54,750 bases of DNA. It comes from Bacteroidota bacterium. GTDB taxonomy: Bacteria; Bacteroidota; Bacteroidia; Bacteroidales; Bacteroidaceae. Each line of letters starts with the position of its first letter. The stretch's first letter is position 1. The stretch is taken from contig JAEXAJ010000212.1 in assembly GCA_023458215.1 (NCBI GenBank), forward strand, positions 1-54,750. Direction: 5' to 3'. Positions 9,752 to 18,637 of this stretch are shown piece after piece. The position numbers and the translations under genes are program-made. Under the pieces are notes generated by a model, which was not told the origin of the DNA, did no database searches, and saw only the letters and a list, made by a program, of their open reading frames with translations.

Positions 9752-10981
9752 TTATTTAGGAGTTTGAATTTCCACTATTCCCCCGGCTTCTTCCAATACT
9801 TTTTTCAATGTTTGTGCTTCAGAATAACTAAGATTTCTTTTTATTATAGAGGGGGCACTATCTACTAAGTCTTTAGCCTCTTTTAATCCCATATTACACA
9901 CTTCTTTTATCGTCTTTACTAATTGAAGTTTTGCAAGTCCTGCATATTTTAATATGACATTATATATTATACTTGATGCTTCTTCTCTAGTTTGTTCATA
10001 TGACTGGATTTCAATTAGCCCTCCTGCATCAGTTAGTACATGTTGTAACTTTTGTGCTTCAGAATAACTAAGATTTCTTTTTATTATAGAAGGAGCACTA
10101 TCTACTAAGTCTTTAGCTTCTTTCAATCCCATATTGCAGAATTCATAAACGGCCTTTACTATTTGTAATTTAGCAGAACCTGCATTTAATAGTATTACAT
10201 TATAATTGTCAGAAATGTTAGATACTTGTAAAATAGTTTTTGTGTCGTTTGGAATATTTTGTTTTTTAGTAGCTTGTTGATTTTCTTTCTCCAAAAGGTG
10301 TATGTCGTATACTTTTGATGCCATCTCTTTTGTTAAAGAGATAGTTATCATATCTTTTACATGTGGGAAATGTAAACTTTGGAACTTGACTATATACTCT
10401 CCGGGAAGTAATGGGATAATTTTTACATCATCAGCACCCATTTCTGCCATCTCTTCATTGTCAATGAATATCTTACAATTAGTGTCTGTTCGAAATTTGA
10501 CTTTAACATCTCTGCCTGCAGAGTTTGTTTTTATATATTTAGAGTCAGAGATTGTACTTCTAACATCTGCATTATAATTTTTTATTCCAAGTAGTTTACT
10601 AACACTATCTAATAAAGTACCAAATTGTTTTTGAGGGTCTGGAAATGCATCAATCCAATTCAAATTTTTCAAATAGTATTTTTTTGCACCAGAAAAGGCT
10701 GTATTGGATATTCGGAATGTAAGTATTGGCCTTTTATCTTCTGATGCTAGTTCTATTTCACGATCGACCTGTTCTGATTTATTGAAGTTCGAAGAAAAAA
10801 CAACTACCATCATTTGGCTTTCTTCTATTGCTTCTGTAATAGCTTTTGCCCATACAACACCTGTAGGTATATCTCGATAAGCTACAAAACAACGTATATT
10901 ATGTTGCTCAAGATAAGCAGAAAGCCCTTCTACTACTTTTTGATCTTGAGTAGAATAGCTGATAAAGACATCGTATTTCAT
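9752..10981 (-). CDS. TIR-domain protein with a PEGA-like domain and two ribosomal L7/L12 C-terminal-like domains
   Basis: 409 residues, no signal peptide, so cytoplasmic. Residues 1-135 are a bacterial TIR domain: '[11 protein letters not shown]' start, '[14 protein letters not shown]' and 'DREIELA', with Glu75 at the position of the catalytic Glu of TIR NAD-cleaving enzymes. Residues ~158-230 look like a PEGA beta-domain ('IFIDNEE', '[10 protein letters not shown]'). Residues 259-327 and 339-407 are two copies of the bL12 C-terminal domain, including '[17 protein letters not shown]' and 'DAGG.IEIQ'; the copies are 80 residues apart and near-identical in the middle. In bacterial ribosomes this domain binds EF-Tu and EF-G. 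Here Lys65, Lys70, Gly79, Leu80 and Lys84 (E. coli numbering) are kept but Arg73 is Tyr or Lys. Role unknown: TIR enzymes often act in antiphage defence, but no partner gene is adjacent. Confidence 0.85.
   Translation of the reverse strand: MKYDVFISYSTQDQKVVEGLSAYLEQHNIRCFVAYRDIPTGVVWAKAITEAIEESQMMVVVFSSNFNKSEQVDREIELASEDKRPILTFRISNTAFSGAKKYYLKNLNWIDAFPDPQKQFGTLLDSVSKLLGIKNYNADVRSTISDSKYIKTNSAGRDVKVKFRTDTNCKIFIDNEEMAEMGADDVKIIPLLPGEYIVKFQSLHFPHVKDMITISLTKEMASKVYDIHLLEKENQQATKKQNIPNDTKTILQVSNISDNYNVILLNAGSAKLQIVKAVYEFCNMGLKEAKDLVDSAPSIIKRNLSYSEAQKLQHVLTDAGGLIEIQSYEQTREEASSIIYNVILKYAGLAKLQLVKTIKEVCNMGLKEAKDLVDSAPSIIKRNLSYSEAQTLKKVLEEAGGIVEIQTPK
9812..10136 (-). repeat. 240-bp-spaced internal direct repeat encoding the two L12-like domains
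   Basis: About 86 bases at 9810-9896 recur at 10050-10136 with only a handful of mismatches. The offset is exactly 240 bp (80 codons). The DNA identity is much higher than in the flanking parts of each domain, indicating a recent duplication or ongoing gene conversion of the L12-like module's core. Confidence 0.85.
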
Positions 10982-11023
10982 TGTATTATTAATAAGTATT
11001 CAAATTTTCGTATTCTATGATGA

Positions 11024-11054
11024 CAAAGATAGAACTTTTGAAAAAGAATACAAA
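11024..11054 (-). promoter_or_regulatory. Promoter of the TIR gene
   Basis: On the minus strand TTTG (11051-11054) and TATCTTTG (11024-11031) are 19 bp apart, a full-consensus Bacteroides promoter, leaving a 5' leader of roughly 35 bases before the ATG at 10981. The TIR gene is thus transcribed independently of the metal operon upstream. Confidence 0.75.
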
Positions 11055-11066
11055 GCTATTAATACA

Positions 11067-11495
11067 TTAGTTTTTTAGCTTTTCAGCACAATCCGGGCAT
11101 AGCCCCTTCAATACATAATTGATACTGTTCAGTGTAAATCCTTTGGGCATTGTTACCACCGGTGTAGGGATGTTTTTAAGACAGAATGTCTTGTTGCATT
11201 TTTCGCAATGGAAGTGCGTATGAAGGTCTTCTACATCGCAAGAACAGGTTTCGCCGCAGACGGCATATTTTAGTGAACCTGTTCCGTCATCAATGCTATG
11301 TGCAAGGTGGCTGGATAAGAATAAAGTGAGGGTACGGAAGATGCTCGATTTATCGACGGTATCCAGCATATTCTCCAAGTCAAGCAATGAAACCGTACGG
11401 TTTGCTTGCATCATGGCTTGTAGAACCAAGATACGTATGGCAGTAGGTTGAATATCTCTTTTGGTTAATATGTCTACATATTTATTCTCTTCCAT
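11067..11495 (-). CDS. Fur-family metal-responsive transcriptional regulator
   Basis: 142 residues, the usual Fur length. An N-terminal winged helix (10-70, with 'DIQPTAIRILVLQAM' and 'DKSSIFRTLTLFL' as the recognition region) is followed by a dimerisation and metal-binding part with His92, His94, His96 and the structural zinc pairs Cys97/Cys100 and Cys133/Cys136. It starts 10 bp after the P1B ATPase stop on the same strand, so the two are co-transcribed. Whether it is closest to Fur, Zur or PerR is not readable; the partner suggests it senses zinc or cadmium. A 7-1-7 inverted repeat at the operon promoter is a candidate binding site, which would make the regulator autoregulated. Confidence 0.92.
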   Translation of the reverse strand: MEENKYVDILTKRDIQPTAIRILVLQAMMQANRTVSLLDLENMLDTVDKSSIFRTLTLFLSSHLAHSIDDGTGSLKYAVCGETCSCDVEDLHTHFHCEKCNKTFCLKNIPTPVVTMPKGFTLNSINYVLKGLCPDCAEKLKN

Positions 11496-11505
11496 TTTCT
11501 AACTC

Positions 11506-13452
11506 TTATTTTATTAGTTTTTGTAAGCGTATGGCATTTACAATTGCAATTAAGGCGACACCAACATCGGCAAAAACTGCTTCCCACAATGTAGCCAGCC
11601 CGCCGGCACCCATCACTAATACAAGCAATTTCACACCGAAAGCTAAGGATATATTTTGCCAAACAATTCGGCGGGTTAACTTGCCTGCGCGAATGGCAGT
11701 GGCTACTTTGCTTGGTTGGTCGGTTTGTATTACAACATCCGCTGTCTCGATGGCAGCATCACTACCTAAACCGCCCATGGCAATGCCTACATTGCTCAGC
11801 GCAAGAACCGGAGCGTCATTGATGCCGTCGCCTACAAAAGCAATTTGGTTTGCAGCATCTTGGCTTAACTCTTCGATATGCTTCACTTTTCCATCGGGTA
11901 GCAGATCACCATACGCTTGTGTTACTCCCAGTTTATTGGCAAAATTAGTGACAATAGCTTGTTTATCACCCGATAATATCTGAATATTAGTGATATTTAA
12001 AGCTTTCAGCTCTTCCATCGCTTTAAAAGCATCATTTTTCAGTGTATCTGACAATAACAAATATCCTATGTATTCTGTTCCGACTGCACATGCTACAATG
12101 GTGTCGGGTATAACCAGCAACTCTTCAGGAAACTTTACCCCGAACTTAGTCAGCAGGCGGGTATTTCCTACTAAGACGCGAACGTCGTTAATATAGCTTG
12201 ACAGGCCATAACCCGCTATCTCGGTAACTTCTGTTGTAGGAACAAACTCTATACTCTCCTTTTTAGTATAGTCTAAAATAGCTTTGCCGATAGGATGTGT
12301 ACTCTTACACTCTACTGATGCTATCAGTTGTATTAATTTCTTTTCGGATATACCCGGCTGTGTTTGCCAGGATTGTACTGTGAAAGTTCCTTGGGTCAGC
12401 GTCCCCGTCTTGTCAAATACTATGGTGTTGATTTGAGTGATAGCATCTAGATAATTTCCTCCTTTAAATAGAATTCCTAACCGTGATGCTGCACCGATAC
12501 CGCCGAAATAACCTAATGGTATGCTTACTACTAATGCACATGGACAAGATATTACCAAAAATACCAATGCCCTGTATAACCAATCATTGAAAAAGAAAAG
12601 GAATTGTGCATCTATTAGTGAATATACAAAAGGAAGCAGCACAATCAATACGGCTAATCCTGTAACGATGGGTGTATAGATACGGGCAAACTTGCGTATA
12701 AACAACTCTGCCGGAGCTTTTCGCTCGGAAGCATTCTGTACCATTTCGAGAATACGAGACAGTGCACTCTTGTCGAAAGGTTTCGTTACTTTCAACTTTA
12801 CAACTTTATTCGTGGCAATCATTCCGGCGAGTACTTCCTCCCCTTTCCGAATATTTCTAGGTACACTTTCTCCCGTTAATGCTGATGTGTTGAATGCAGC
12901 GACTTCTTCCTGCATTTCGCCATCCAACGGGACGCGTTCGCCGGCTTTTACTTCTATTATTTCACCTACTTGTACTTTTCGGGGAGATTCTACAATAGTC
13001 TTTTCGCCTTTCAATACCGTTGCCGTTTCAGGGCGGACATCAAGCAGGGCACTGATGCTGCGTTTAGCCTTTTCCACCGCTTTGCCTTGAAAAAGTTCTC
13101 CCAACGAATAAAATAGCATGACAGCTACCCCCTCAGGATATTCGCCGATGTAGAAAGCTCCAAGCGTTGCAATGGTCATCAAGGTAAATTCACTGAAAAT
13201 GTCTCTGTTTCGGATACTTTCCAACACTTCCTTCATTACAGGCAGCCCAACGGGCAGATAGGCCAGTAAATACCAGCACAAAGCTATATATTCACATTCG
13301 AAGAAAGAAACACCTAAAGCATTCATGATTATACCACTGAAAAGCAGCAGGGCGGAGAGTGCAATTCTCCAATAATCTTTCCACATACTATTTTTCTTTT
13401 CTGTCTGATGATGTGATGTCTGTTCGTGTGTACAGCAACATTTGCAACTCAT
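11506..13452 (-). CDS. P1B-type Zn/Cd/Pb-translocating ATPase
   Basis: 648 residues from the ATG at 13452; an upstream in-frame ATG at 13506 lies beyond the -7 box and is rejected. The N-terminus is a short Cys/His-rich tail (CKCCC, then HHQ) instead of a full heavy-metal-associated domain. The P-type core is complete: 'TGES', the metal-binding SCPCAL in membrane segment 6 (Cys ~303 and 305), the phosphorylation loop DKTGT (Asp ~347), and GDGINDAP. Near the C-terminus a Lys ('GVKLLVL') and an Asp ('ADVGVAL') sit where ZntA has its Zn/Cd-specific residues, pointing to class P1B-2. It would export divalent metal from the cytoplasm. First gene of an operon with the Fur-family regulator. Confidence 0.93.
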   Translation of the reverse strand: MSCKCCCTHEQTSHHQTEKKNSMWKDYWRIALSALLLFSGIIMNALGVSFFECEYIALCWYLLAYLPVGLPVMKEVLESIRNRDIFSEFTLMTIATLGAFYIGEYPEGVAVMLFYSLGELFQGKAVEKAKRSISALLDVRPETATVLKGEKTIVESPRKVQVGEIIEVKAGERVPLDGEMQEEVAAFNTSALTGESVPRNIRKGEEVLAGMIATNKVVKLKVTKPFDKSALSRILEMVQNASERKAPAELFIRKFARIYTPIVTGLAVLIVLLPFVYSLIDAQFLFFFNDWLYRALVFLVISCPCALVVSIPLGYFGGIGAASRLGILFKGGNYLDAITQINTIVFDKTGTLTQGTFTVQSWQTQPGISEKKLIQLIASVECKSTHPIGKAILDYTKKESIEFVPTTEVTEIAGYGLSSYINDVRVLVGNTRLLTKFGVKFPEELLVIPDTIVACAVGTEYIGYLLLSDTLKNDAFKAMEELKALNITNIQILSGDKQAIVTNFANKLGVTQAYGDLLPDGKVKHIEELSQDAANQIAFVGDGINDAPVLALSNVGIAMGGLGSDAAIETADVVIQTDQPSKVATAIRAGKLTRRIVWQNISLAFGVKLLVLVMGAGGLATLWEAVFADVGVALIAIVNAIRLQKLIK

Positions 13453-13481
13453 AACTTTATCTCCTTTTTTGTTTTCTGCTA

Positions 13482-13489
13482 CAAAGGTA
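13482..13489 (-). promoter_or_regulatory. -7 box of the metal-ATPase/Fur operon
   Basis: TACCTTTG on the minus strand, 30 bp before the ATG at 13452, which is itself preceded by GGAG. It fixes the start codon. No consensus -33 element exists at the right distance; that place is occupied by an inverted repeat. Confidence 0.65.
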
Positions 13490-13501
13490 GCCCATAGGGG
13501 A

Positions 13502-13516
13502 TGCAACTAAGTTGCA
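13502..13516. promoter_or_regulatory. 7-1-7 inverted repeat, candidate Fur-family operator
   Basis: TGCAACT-A-AGTTGCA is a perfect 7-1-7 palindrome centred at 13509, the geometry of classical Fur/Zur/PerR boxes. It lies 12 bp upstream of the -7 box, over the -33 position, of an operon that encodes a Fur-family protein. Confidence 0.65.
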
Positions 13517-13657
13517 AAGTGCATTTTGATGCTTAAATACTGAAATAGAATTATTTGATTAAACCTTCTTTAATAGCCTGGTTTTTTGAAGGGTTATTAA
13601 GCATCTGTTTTAAGGTATTTTAATTAGATATGTTTTATTCTTAGTTAAAATAAATAA

Positions 13658-13665
13658 TATATTTG
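13658..13665 (+). promoter_or_regulatory. Possible -7 box upstream of the coiled-coil lipoprotein gene
   Basis: TATATTTG fits TAnnTTTG but lies 130 bp before the start codon and has no good -33 partner. The rest of 13517-13795 is AT-rich and shows no other feature I can support. Confidence 0.35.
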
Positions 13666-13795
13666 CGCTGGTTATTATTGAATAAATGGAAATTTAGAGC
13701 ACACCGATAATTCAAAAGAATGTTGCAAAATGAATGCAGTCACTCTACATTCTTAATCTTAAATTTAAACGATATCTAGAGGGGATATCTTAATA

Positions 13796-15403
13796 ATGCG
13801 TATGAAAGCAAAACAAAAAACTTTGGCTCTAATTATTTTGAGCCTAACATTTATTTTAGGAGGATGTAATAAAGATTTGGAAGATAGGGTTTCCAAATTA
13901 GAGCAATTCAATGAGACTTATTTTTCTTCAAAAGAATTTGAATCATTGCTGGAGAAGTTTACTTCATCTTACGTTGCTGATATTCGAGAAGACTTGAAAA
14001 CCCAAAGTGAAGAGGTGGCTGCACTCCAAGAAAGTTATGCTGTTTTAATGGATGTCAAGGCAAAAGCGGAAAGTGCTTACAATAGATGTGATATACTAGA
14101 GGCTGATATTGATGCAGCGACGACAGCTTTGGAGAAAGCCGAGGCTGACCTAGCTCGTTTAGAAAGTAAATTAACGCCTAAATTGACTGCACTGGAAAGT
14201 TCTGTACTTGCGCTTCAGCAGAATATGGTCATTACTAAGGTTGAAACTGATGCAAATAGTAACTATATTATTACCTATAAAGAAGGCAGTAATGGAACTG
14301 AGAAAACGATTAAAGTTGCAAGTTCCAGCAATATTAGTTTTAGTAAGGTGACTATTGAGGCTTTAGATGAATTGACCTACACCTTTACTATTGTGAACAA
14401 TGGAAAAACTGAAACCTTTTCAATTCCGGCCGCAAGGGACTTTATAACAAGTATCGTTGTTGTAAGTGATATGTATATTGATAAGTCAACTAAGAAACCT
14501 GCTATAAATGTAGTACTTAATACAGCCAATGGCACCTCCTTAAACGGTGTGAATAAAGGTTCGTTCCAATTAATACAAGGGCAGACAACTCGTTCTTCGG
14601 CATTGGAGGATTTTAATAGCGTAATAATTAATAAAATAGAACGTGTTGTGGACAGTAAGGTTCCAAATGAGTTTGTCGTTTCTTTTGAATCGGTAACAGA
14701 AACTTATAATGGAATACATTTATTGTGGAATCCTAGTGATAAAAAGGATGTTAAAGTGTTGTCTCCTGCTTTTAATTTATACTATCTTCCAGTCGTTAAG
14801 GCGATCTATTTATTAGCCTCTCCGGGTAATACTTCAAATGCAGTACAAATAAGGGAGCAACATTCTCATAGTGGTTCAGGATGTAGTAATCTAAATACGC
14901 CAAATCCTTCTGTTACTTATTATATAGGATTGCAGGGGGACTCAAATCAGTTTATGGATGCTTCTAAATTAGGAGCGGTTGAAGTTGAAATTCTGAAATT
15001 TGATAATAGCATTGTCGGCACTACTGAAAATAAAGCAAAGGATAATTCGTTTTGGGTTGTTTATGATGTTTTGAAAGGTAATGTAGGTAGCGATAAAGGG
15101 TTTGACGGAACCGGTGTGAAGCACACATTAGGATTCTCTTATGATTATTATAATGGGAATGTTGTAGATTATAAAACAGATAAAGCTAAATATAAGTCAA
15201 TTTTGGAAGGAACTCCTTCTTACTTCATTGCAAAAAGCACTCAAGATAATGGCTTTACAGTTTCTTATGGACAAGCACAAGCTACCGAATTTACAATAAC
15301 CAAGACTGGAACGCCTGAAGCTGGTTTATATGCTGTTATAATTTGGATTAAGCGTTTGGATGGAGTATATTCCCGTGGTATAGGATATATTTGGATCAAT
15401 TAG
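13796..15403 (+). CDS. Coiled-coil surface lipoprotein (DUF4988-like N-terminus), function unknown
   Basis: 535 residues. The lipoprotein signal ends in LGGC (Cys ~25) and is followed by 'NKDLEDRVSKLE', typical of Bacteroides lipoproteins with a DUF4988-type N-terminal coiled coil. Heptad-rich sequence runs to about residue 145 and is followed by beta-rich sequence ('YIITYKEGSNGTEKTI') with no motif I recognise. A second in-frame ATG at 13802 is an equally possible start. It is monocistronic: terminator at 15436-15480 and no same-strand neighbour. The coiled coil probably holds the C-terminal domain away from the outer membrane; ligand unknown. Confidence 0.8.
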   Translation: MRMKAKQKTLALIILSLTFILGGCNKDLEDRVSKLEQFNETYFSSKEFESLLEKFTSSYVADIREDLKTQSEEVAALQESYAVLMDVKAKAESAYNRCDILEADIDAATTALEKAEADLARLESKLTPKLTALESSVLALQQNMVITKVETDANSNYIITYKEGSNGTEKTIKVASSSNISFSKVTIEALDELTYTFTIVNNGKTETFSIPAARDFITSIVVVSDMYIDKSTKKPAINVVLNTANGTSLNGVNKGSFQLIQGQTTRSSALEDFNSVIINKIERVVDSKVPNEFVVSFESVTETYNGIHLLWNPSDKKDVKVLSPAFNLYYLPVVKAIYLLASPGNTSNAVQIREQHSHSGSGCSNLNTPNPSVTYYIGLQGDSNQFMDASKLGAVEVEILKFDNSIVGTTENKAKDNSFWVVYDVLKGNVGSDKGFDGTGVKHTLGFSYDYYNGNVVDYKTDKAKYKSILEGTPSYFIAKSTQDNGFTVSYGQAQATEFTITKTGTPEAGLYAVIIWIKRLDGVYSRGIGYIWIN

Positions 15404-15435
15404 GATCAGTAGCTGAAAATATTATTGATAATTAC

Positions 15436-15480
15436 AAATAAAACTTGCAAGGATGTGTGCTAATCTTGCAAGTTTTATTT
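15436..15480. terminator. Stem-loop terminator after the coiled-coil lipoprotein gene
   Basis: Perfect 16-bp stem (15436-15451 with 15465-15480) and a 13-base loop, starting with A-rich and ending with T-rich arms, so it can terminate transcription from both sides. It sits between the lipoprotein gene and the convergent gene ending at 15584. Confidence 0.8.
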
Positions 15481-15583
15481 TTGTTATATAAATTGATTGT
15501 TGCTTTTCGTTACATAATCAGAAGCTTTAAATGGTATGTCAATATACTGAGTAGCAAATTAGAATAAGGTTGTTATTGTCGGC

Positions 15584-16465
15584 TCAGATTTCCAGCATCC
15601 TCTTCTCTCTTTCCAAATCCTTCTCGTTCAGTAATGGAGAGGGGACGGAGCAGGTTTTAATAAAGTCTCCCGGCTGGCAGGTATAGTTATAATAAGGTAC
15701 TTGTTCTTCCGTCAGATTTTCTTTAGTAACGAGTTCTCCTTTCAGTTCAAGGAAGTCGTCCATGCTGGTGCTGTCGGAATGTTTGATAAAGATAATTCTT
15801 CGGGCTATCGGGTTGCGGTTATAGTCCAGACAGAGATAAAGGCCTTTCAGCATATGGGGAAAGTCGTACATGGGCAATTGCAGATAGATAGTGAATAAAG
15901 CCATCTGTGGTGCTTCCCTTTCGTTGAACAGGATGTAGGAATTCTGATGATTATTGAAGATGCCGATACCGGAGTGGGTGGTGTTATACGCACTCATGTG
16001 AATCACTTTTACATAGTCGTTATTTTCGGAAGGAGTGATAAGATAAGGTTCTATTTTCAGGGCATTGGACGAAGAAGAGAGGCTGTAGCTGATATAAATA
16101 CCACTGTAATTGTATACTTCTTGTGCCGAGCGTAGCATTTCTTCCGTCATCATGTCAAGGAAAGGGTTATCTTTTTGTCCTACGGTAGGAGCGGGCTCAA
16201 GTTCGAACAATTGCTCTTTCAGTTCCTTCAAAGTACCCAGCAGGCGCTTCTTCGATACGTTGTTCACTTGCGAAAGGGCGTAATCCAATGCTTCTTCTTC
16301 GGTACTTCCTTTCTTTATGCTACTGATAAAAGTAGGAAGTACGCTTGAATACAACGATGATAATACGCTTGCCGCCATATTGGTATGATCGGCCATCTCT
16401 TTCATTTTCACTCCTTTGTTTCTCAGGTACTCAATCCGTTTATAGATATCCAGTAAATCGTTCAT
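15584..16465 (-). CDS. Conserved protein of unknown function with a helical HTH-like N-terminus
   Basis: About 293 residues from the ATG at 16465. An ATG four codons upstream (16477) is also in frame, but the -7 box at 16491-16498 would leave a leader of only ~8 bases, so 16465 is preferred. The first ~110 residues are helical ('LLDIYKRIEYLRNKGVKMKEMADHTNM') and look like a DNA-binding or scaffold module. The rest is mixed alpha/beta with no catalytic motif I can name. No signal peptide, so cytoplasmic. It is divergent from the phnX gene, with which it shares a ~190-bp control region, so it may regulate it; that is only inference from position. Confidence 0.75.
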   Translation of the reverse strand: MNDLLDIYKRIEYLRNKGVKMKEMADHTNMAASVLSSLYSSVLPTFISSIKKGSTEEEALDYALSQVNNVSKKRLLGTLKELKEQLFELEPAPTVGQKDNPFLDMMTEEMLRSAQEVYNYSGIYISYSLSSSSNALKIEPYLITPSENNDYVKVIHMSAYNTTHSGIGIFNNHQNSYILFNEREAPQMALFTIYLQLPMYDFPHMLKGLYLCLDYNRNPIARRIIFIKHSDSTSMDDFLELKGELVTKENLTEEQVPYYNYTCQPGDFIKTCSVPSPLLNEKDLEREKRMLEI

Positions 16466-16490
16466 TTTGCGAGTCATATTAAAATGTTTG

Positions 16491-16498
16491 CAAAGGTA
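16491..16498 (-). promoter_or_regulatory. -7 box of the gene ending at 15584
   Basis: TACCTTTG on the minus strand, 25 bp before the preferred start at 16465. No -33 element at the right spacing. Confidence 0.55.
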
Positions 16499-16615
16499 GG
16501 ATGTTTATGTAATGCTTTTGTTACATGAATGTTTCATTAATGTTACATTATAAAATGCTGATATTATGAATATTATTAATAATGGAAATTCATTTTAGGT
16601 GCCAAAGACTCCCTC

Positions 16616-16623
16616 TATCTTTG
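16616..16623 (+). promoter_or_regulatory. -7 box of the phnX-phnW operon
   Basis: TATCTTTG, 36 bp before the phnX ATG at 16660. The longer open frame beginning at 16582 would place the start upstream of this box and is therefore rejected. No clear -33 element, consistent with activator control. Confidence 0.6.
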
Positions 16624-16659
16624 CCGTCGAAATCAAAATTCAAACAGAATATAAGTGTC

Positions 16660-17451
16660 ATGAAGAGAATTGAATGTATCATTATGGATTGGGCCGGAAC
16701 GGCAGTGGATTATGGATGTTTTGCTCCCGTAGCTGCTTTTCTCAAGGCTTTCGATGAGATAGGAATTGTTGTTACTATGGAGCAGGCACGTCGCCCCATG
16801 GGGATGGCAAAGATAGATCATATCCGCGAACTGTTCAAAATGGAAGGAGTGGGAGAGCGCTTTGAGGAACTTTATCAACGTACTTGGTGCGAAGAAGATG
16901 TAGTGGCCATGAACAAGAAGTTCGAAGGCTACCTTTTTGCTTCTTTGGCCGATTATACCACTCCCATTCCCGGTGTGATTGATACGCTTGCCAAGCTGAA
17001 ACAACAAGACATCAAAGTCGGTTCCACTACCGGATATACCCGGGCGATGATGGATGTGGTGGTACCCAATGCTGCGACCAAAGGTTACACGACAGATAAT
17101 CTTGTAACTCCTGACGGACTACCCGGTGGACGCCCCCATCCTTATATGATTTATAAGAATATGATTGACTTGGGCATCTCTTCTGTAGATCATGTTCTGA
17201 AATATGGTGATACCATTGCCGATATCAAGGAAGGTGTCAATGCCAAAGTATGGACTGTAGGTGTCGTTTTAGGCAGTAACGAAATGGGACTGACCGAAGA
17301 AGAAACCGCAGCAATGGCTACCTCCGAATTGGAGTGTCGTAAAGCTGAAGTTCGTCGTCGCATGCTGGATGCCGGAGCACATTATGTGGTGGACACCATC
17401 GAAGAACTTCCCGTTGTCATTGACGAAATCAACAAAATACTGAATAAATAA
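16660..17451 (+). CDS. phnX: Phosphonoacetaldehyde hydrolase
   Basis: 263 residues, the usual PhnX length. It is a HAD-superfamily protein with the nucleophile Asp10 in 'MDWAGT' and Lys51 ('MGMAKIDH') at the place of the PhnX Schiff-base lysine, which sets it apart from other HAD enzymes. Further motifs are 'STTGYTR' and '[12 protein letters not shown]'. It splits phosphonoacetaldehyde to acetaldehyde and phosphate. phnW follows 31 bp downstream and supplies its substrate, so the pair degrades 2-aminoethylphosphonate as a source of phosphate and nitrogen. No phosphonate transporter gene is visible nearby. Confidence 0.95.
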   Translation: MKRIECIIMDWAGTAVDYGCFAPVAAFLKAFDEIGIVVTMEQARRPMGMAKIDHIRELFKMEGVGERFEELYQRTWCEEDVVAMNKKFEGYLFASLADYTTPIPGVIDTLAKLKQQDIKVGSTTGYTRAMMDVVVPNAATKGYTTDNLVTPDGLPGGRPHPYMIYKNMIDLGISSVDHVLKYGDTIADIKEGVNAKVWTVGVVLGSNEMGLTEEETAAMATSELECRKAEVRRRMLDAGAHYVVDTIEELPVVIDEINKILNK

Positions 17452-17482
17452 CAATCTCATTCACTCAAAAAAACAGAAAGAT

Positions 17483-18571
17483 ATGAAACCGTATATTTTA
17501 TTAACCCCCGGTCCCCTTACCACTTCAGAATCAGTAAAAGAAGCCATGCTCACCGACTGGTGTACATGGGACGCCGACTATAACGTGCACATTGTAGAAG
17601 AAATCCGTAAATCACTGGTAGCTTTGGCTACTCGTCATACCGATGATTATACCTCCGTATTGCTTCAAGGCAGTGGAACTTACTGTGTGGAAGGTGTTAT
17701 AGGAAGTGTTATCAAACCGGGCGACAAACTTCTTATCCTGAGCAACGGCGCTTATGGTGACCGTATGGGAAACATCGCCGAATATCACGGTATCAACTAT
17801 GACATGCTTGCTTTTGAAGAGACCGAACAAGTATCAGTCGGCTATGTCGATGATTACCTGGCTCATAATGCTGAAATTACTCACGTAGCCGTAGTACATT
17901 GCGAAACTACGACCGGTGTGCTGAACCCTTTGAAAGAGATAGCCCATCTTGTAAAGATGCATGGCAAGAAACTGATTGTAGATGCGATGAGTAGCTTTGG
18001 CGGAGTACCTTTGGATGTTCAGGAGCTAGGTATCGATTTCTTAATCAGTAGTTCCAATAAGTGTATTCAGGGAGTTCCGGGCTTCGGCTTTATCATTGCC
18101 CGTAAGTCAGAACTGTTGCACTGCAAGGGTGTATCCAAGTCTCTTTCTCTCGACATCTACGACCAGTGGGAAGCGATGGAGAAAGGTCATGGCAAATGGC
18201 GTTTCACTTCTCCTACCCATGTCGTTCGTGCTTTCAAACAGGCCATGGACGAACTGATCGAAGAAGGTGGAGTGGAAGCGCGGCACAAGCGGTATTGTGA
18301 GAATCACGATGTATTGGTCAACGGTATGCGTTCCTTGGGCTTCAAGACTTTATTGCCCGATGCGATGCAATCTCCCATTATCACTTCCTTCCTTTATCCC
18401 CATGCCGATTTTGACTTCAACTTATTCTATACGCAGTTGAAAGCAAGAGGTTTCGTAATCTATCCCGGTAAGATTTCCCAAGCAGATACTTTCCGTATAG
18501 GTAATATCGGTGATGTGCATCCGGAAGACTTTCAACAACTGATCGAAGTGATTAAGGATTGCAAATATTAA
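17483..18571 (+). CDS. phnW: 2-aminoethylphosphonate--pyruvate transaminase
   Basis: 362 residues, full length for PhnW. It is a PLP enzyme of the class V aminotransferase fold: '[14 protein letters not shown]' at the N-terminus, '[13 protein letters not shown]', '[11 protein letters not shown]', '[12 protein letters not shown]', and the PLP lysine at Lys193 in 'SSNKCIQG'. It moves the amino group of 2-aminoethylphosphonate to pyruvate, giving alanine and phosphonoacetaldehyde for PhnX. A terminator lies 23 bp after the stop. Confidence 0.96.
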   Translation: MKPYILLTPGPLTTSESVKEAMLTDWCTWDADYNVHIVEEIRKSLVALATRHTDDYTSVLLQGSGTYCVEGVIGSVIKPGDKLLILSNGAYGDRMGNIAEYHGINYDMLAFEETEQVSVGYVDDYLAHNAEITHVAVVHCETTTGVLNPLKEIAHLVKMHGKKLIVDAMSSFGGVPLDVQELGIDFLISSSNKCIQGVPGFGFIIARKSELLHCKGVSKSLSLDIYDQWEAMEKGHGKWRFTSPTHVVRAFKQAMDELIEEGGVEARHKRYCENHDVLVNGMRSLGFKTLLPDAMQSPIITSFLYPHADFDFNLFYTQLKARGFVIYPGKISQADTFRIGNIGDVHPEDFQQLIEVIKDCKY

Positions 18572-18594
18572 TTGTATCGAACAAAATAGGATAG

Positions 18595-18630
18595 CTTGCC
18601 CAAGTACACATGCTATAGTACTTGGGCAAG
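18595..18630. terminator. Bidirectional terminator between phnW and the mutarotase gene
   Basis: Perfect 13-bp stem (18595-18607 with 18618-18630, CTTGCCCAAGTAC and its complement) and a 10-base loop, between two convergent genes whose stops lie 66 bp apart. Confidence 0.8.
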
Positions 18631-18637
18631 ACTCATA

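Noticed and set aside
9752..10981. TIR gene as part of a multi-gene antiphage system (Thoeris-like)
   Set aside because: Neighbours are a convergent serine hydrolase and a metal-resistance operon with separate promoters; no partner gene is adjacent.
13453..13506. Longer N-terminus for the metal ATPase
   Set aside because: The extension crosses the -7 box and operator; the ATG at 13452 has a GGAG ribosome-binding site.
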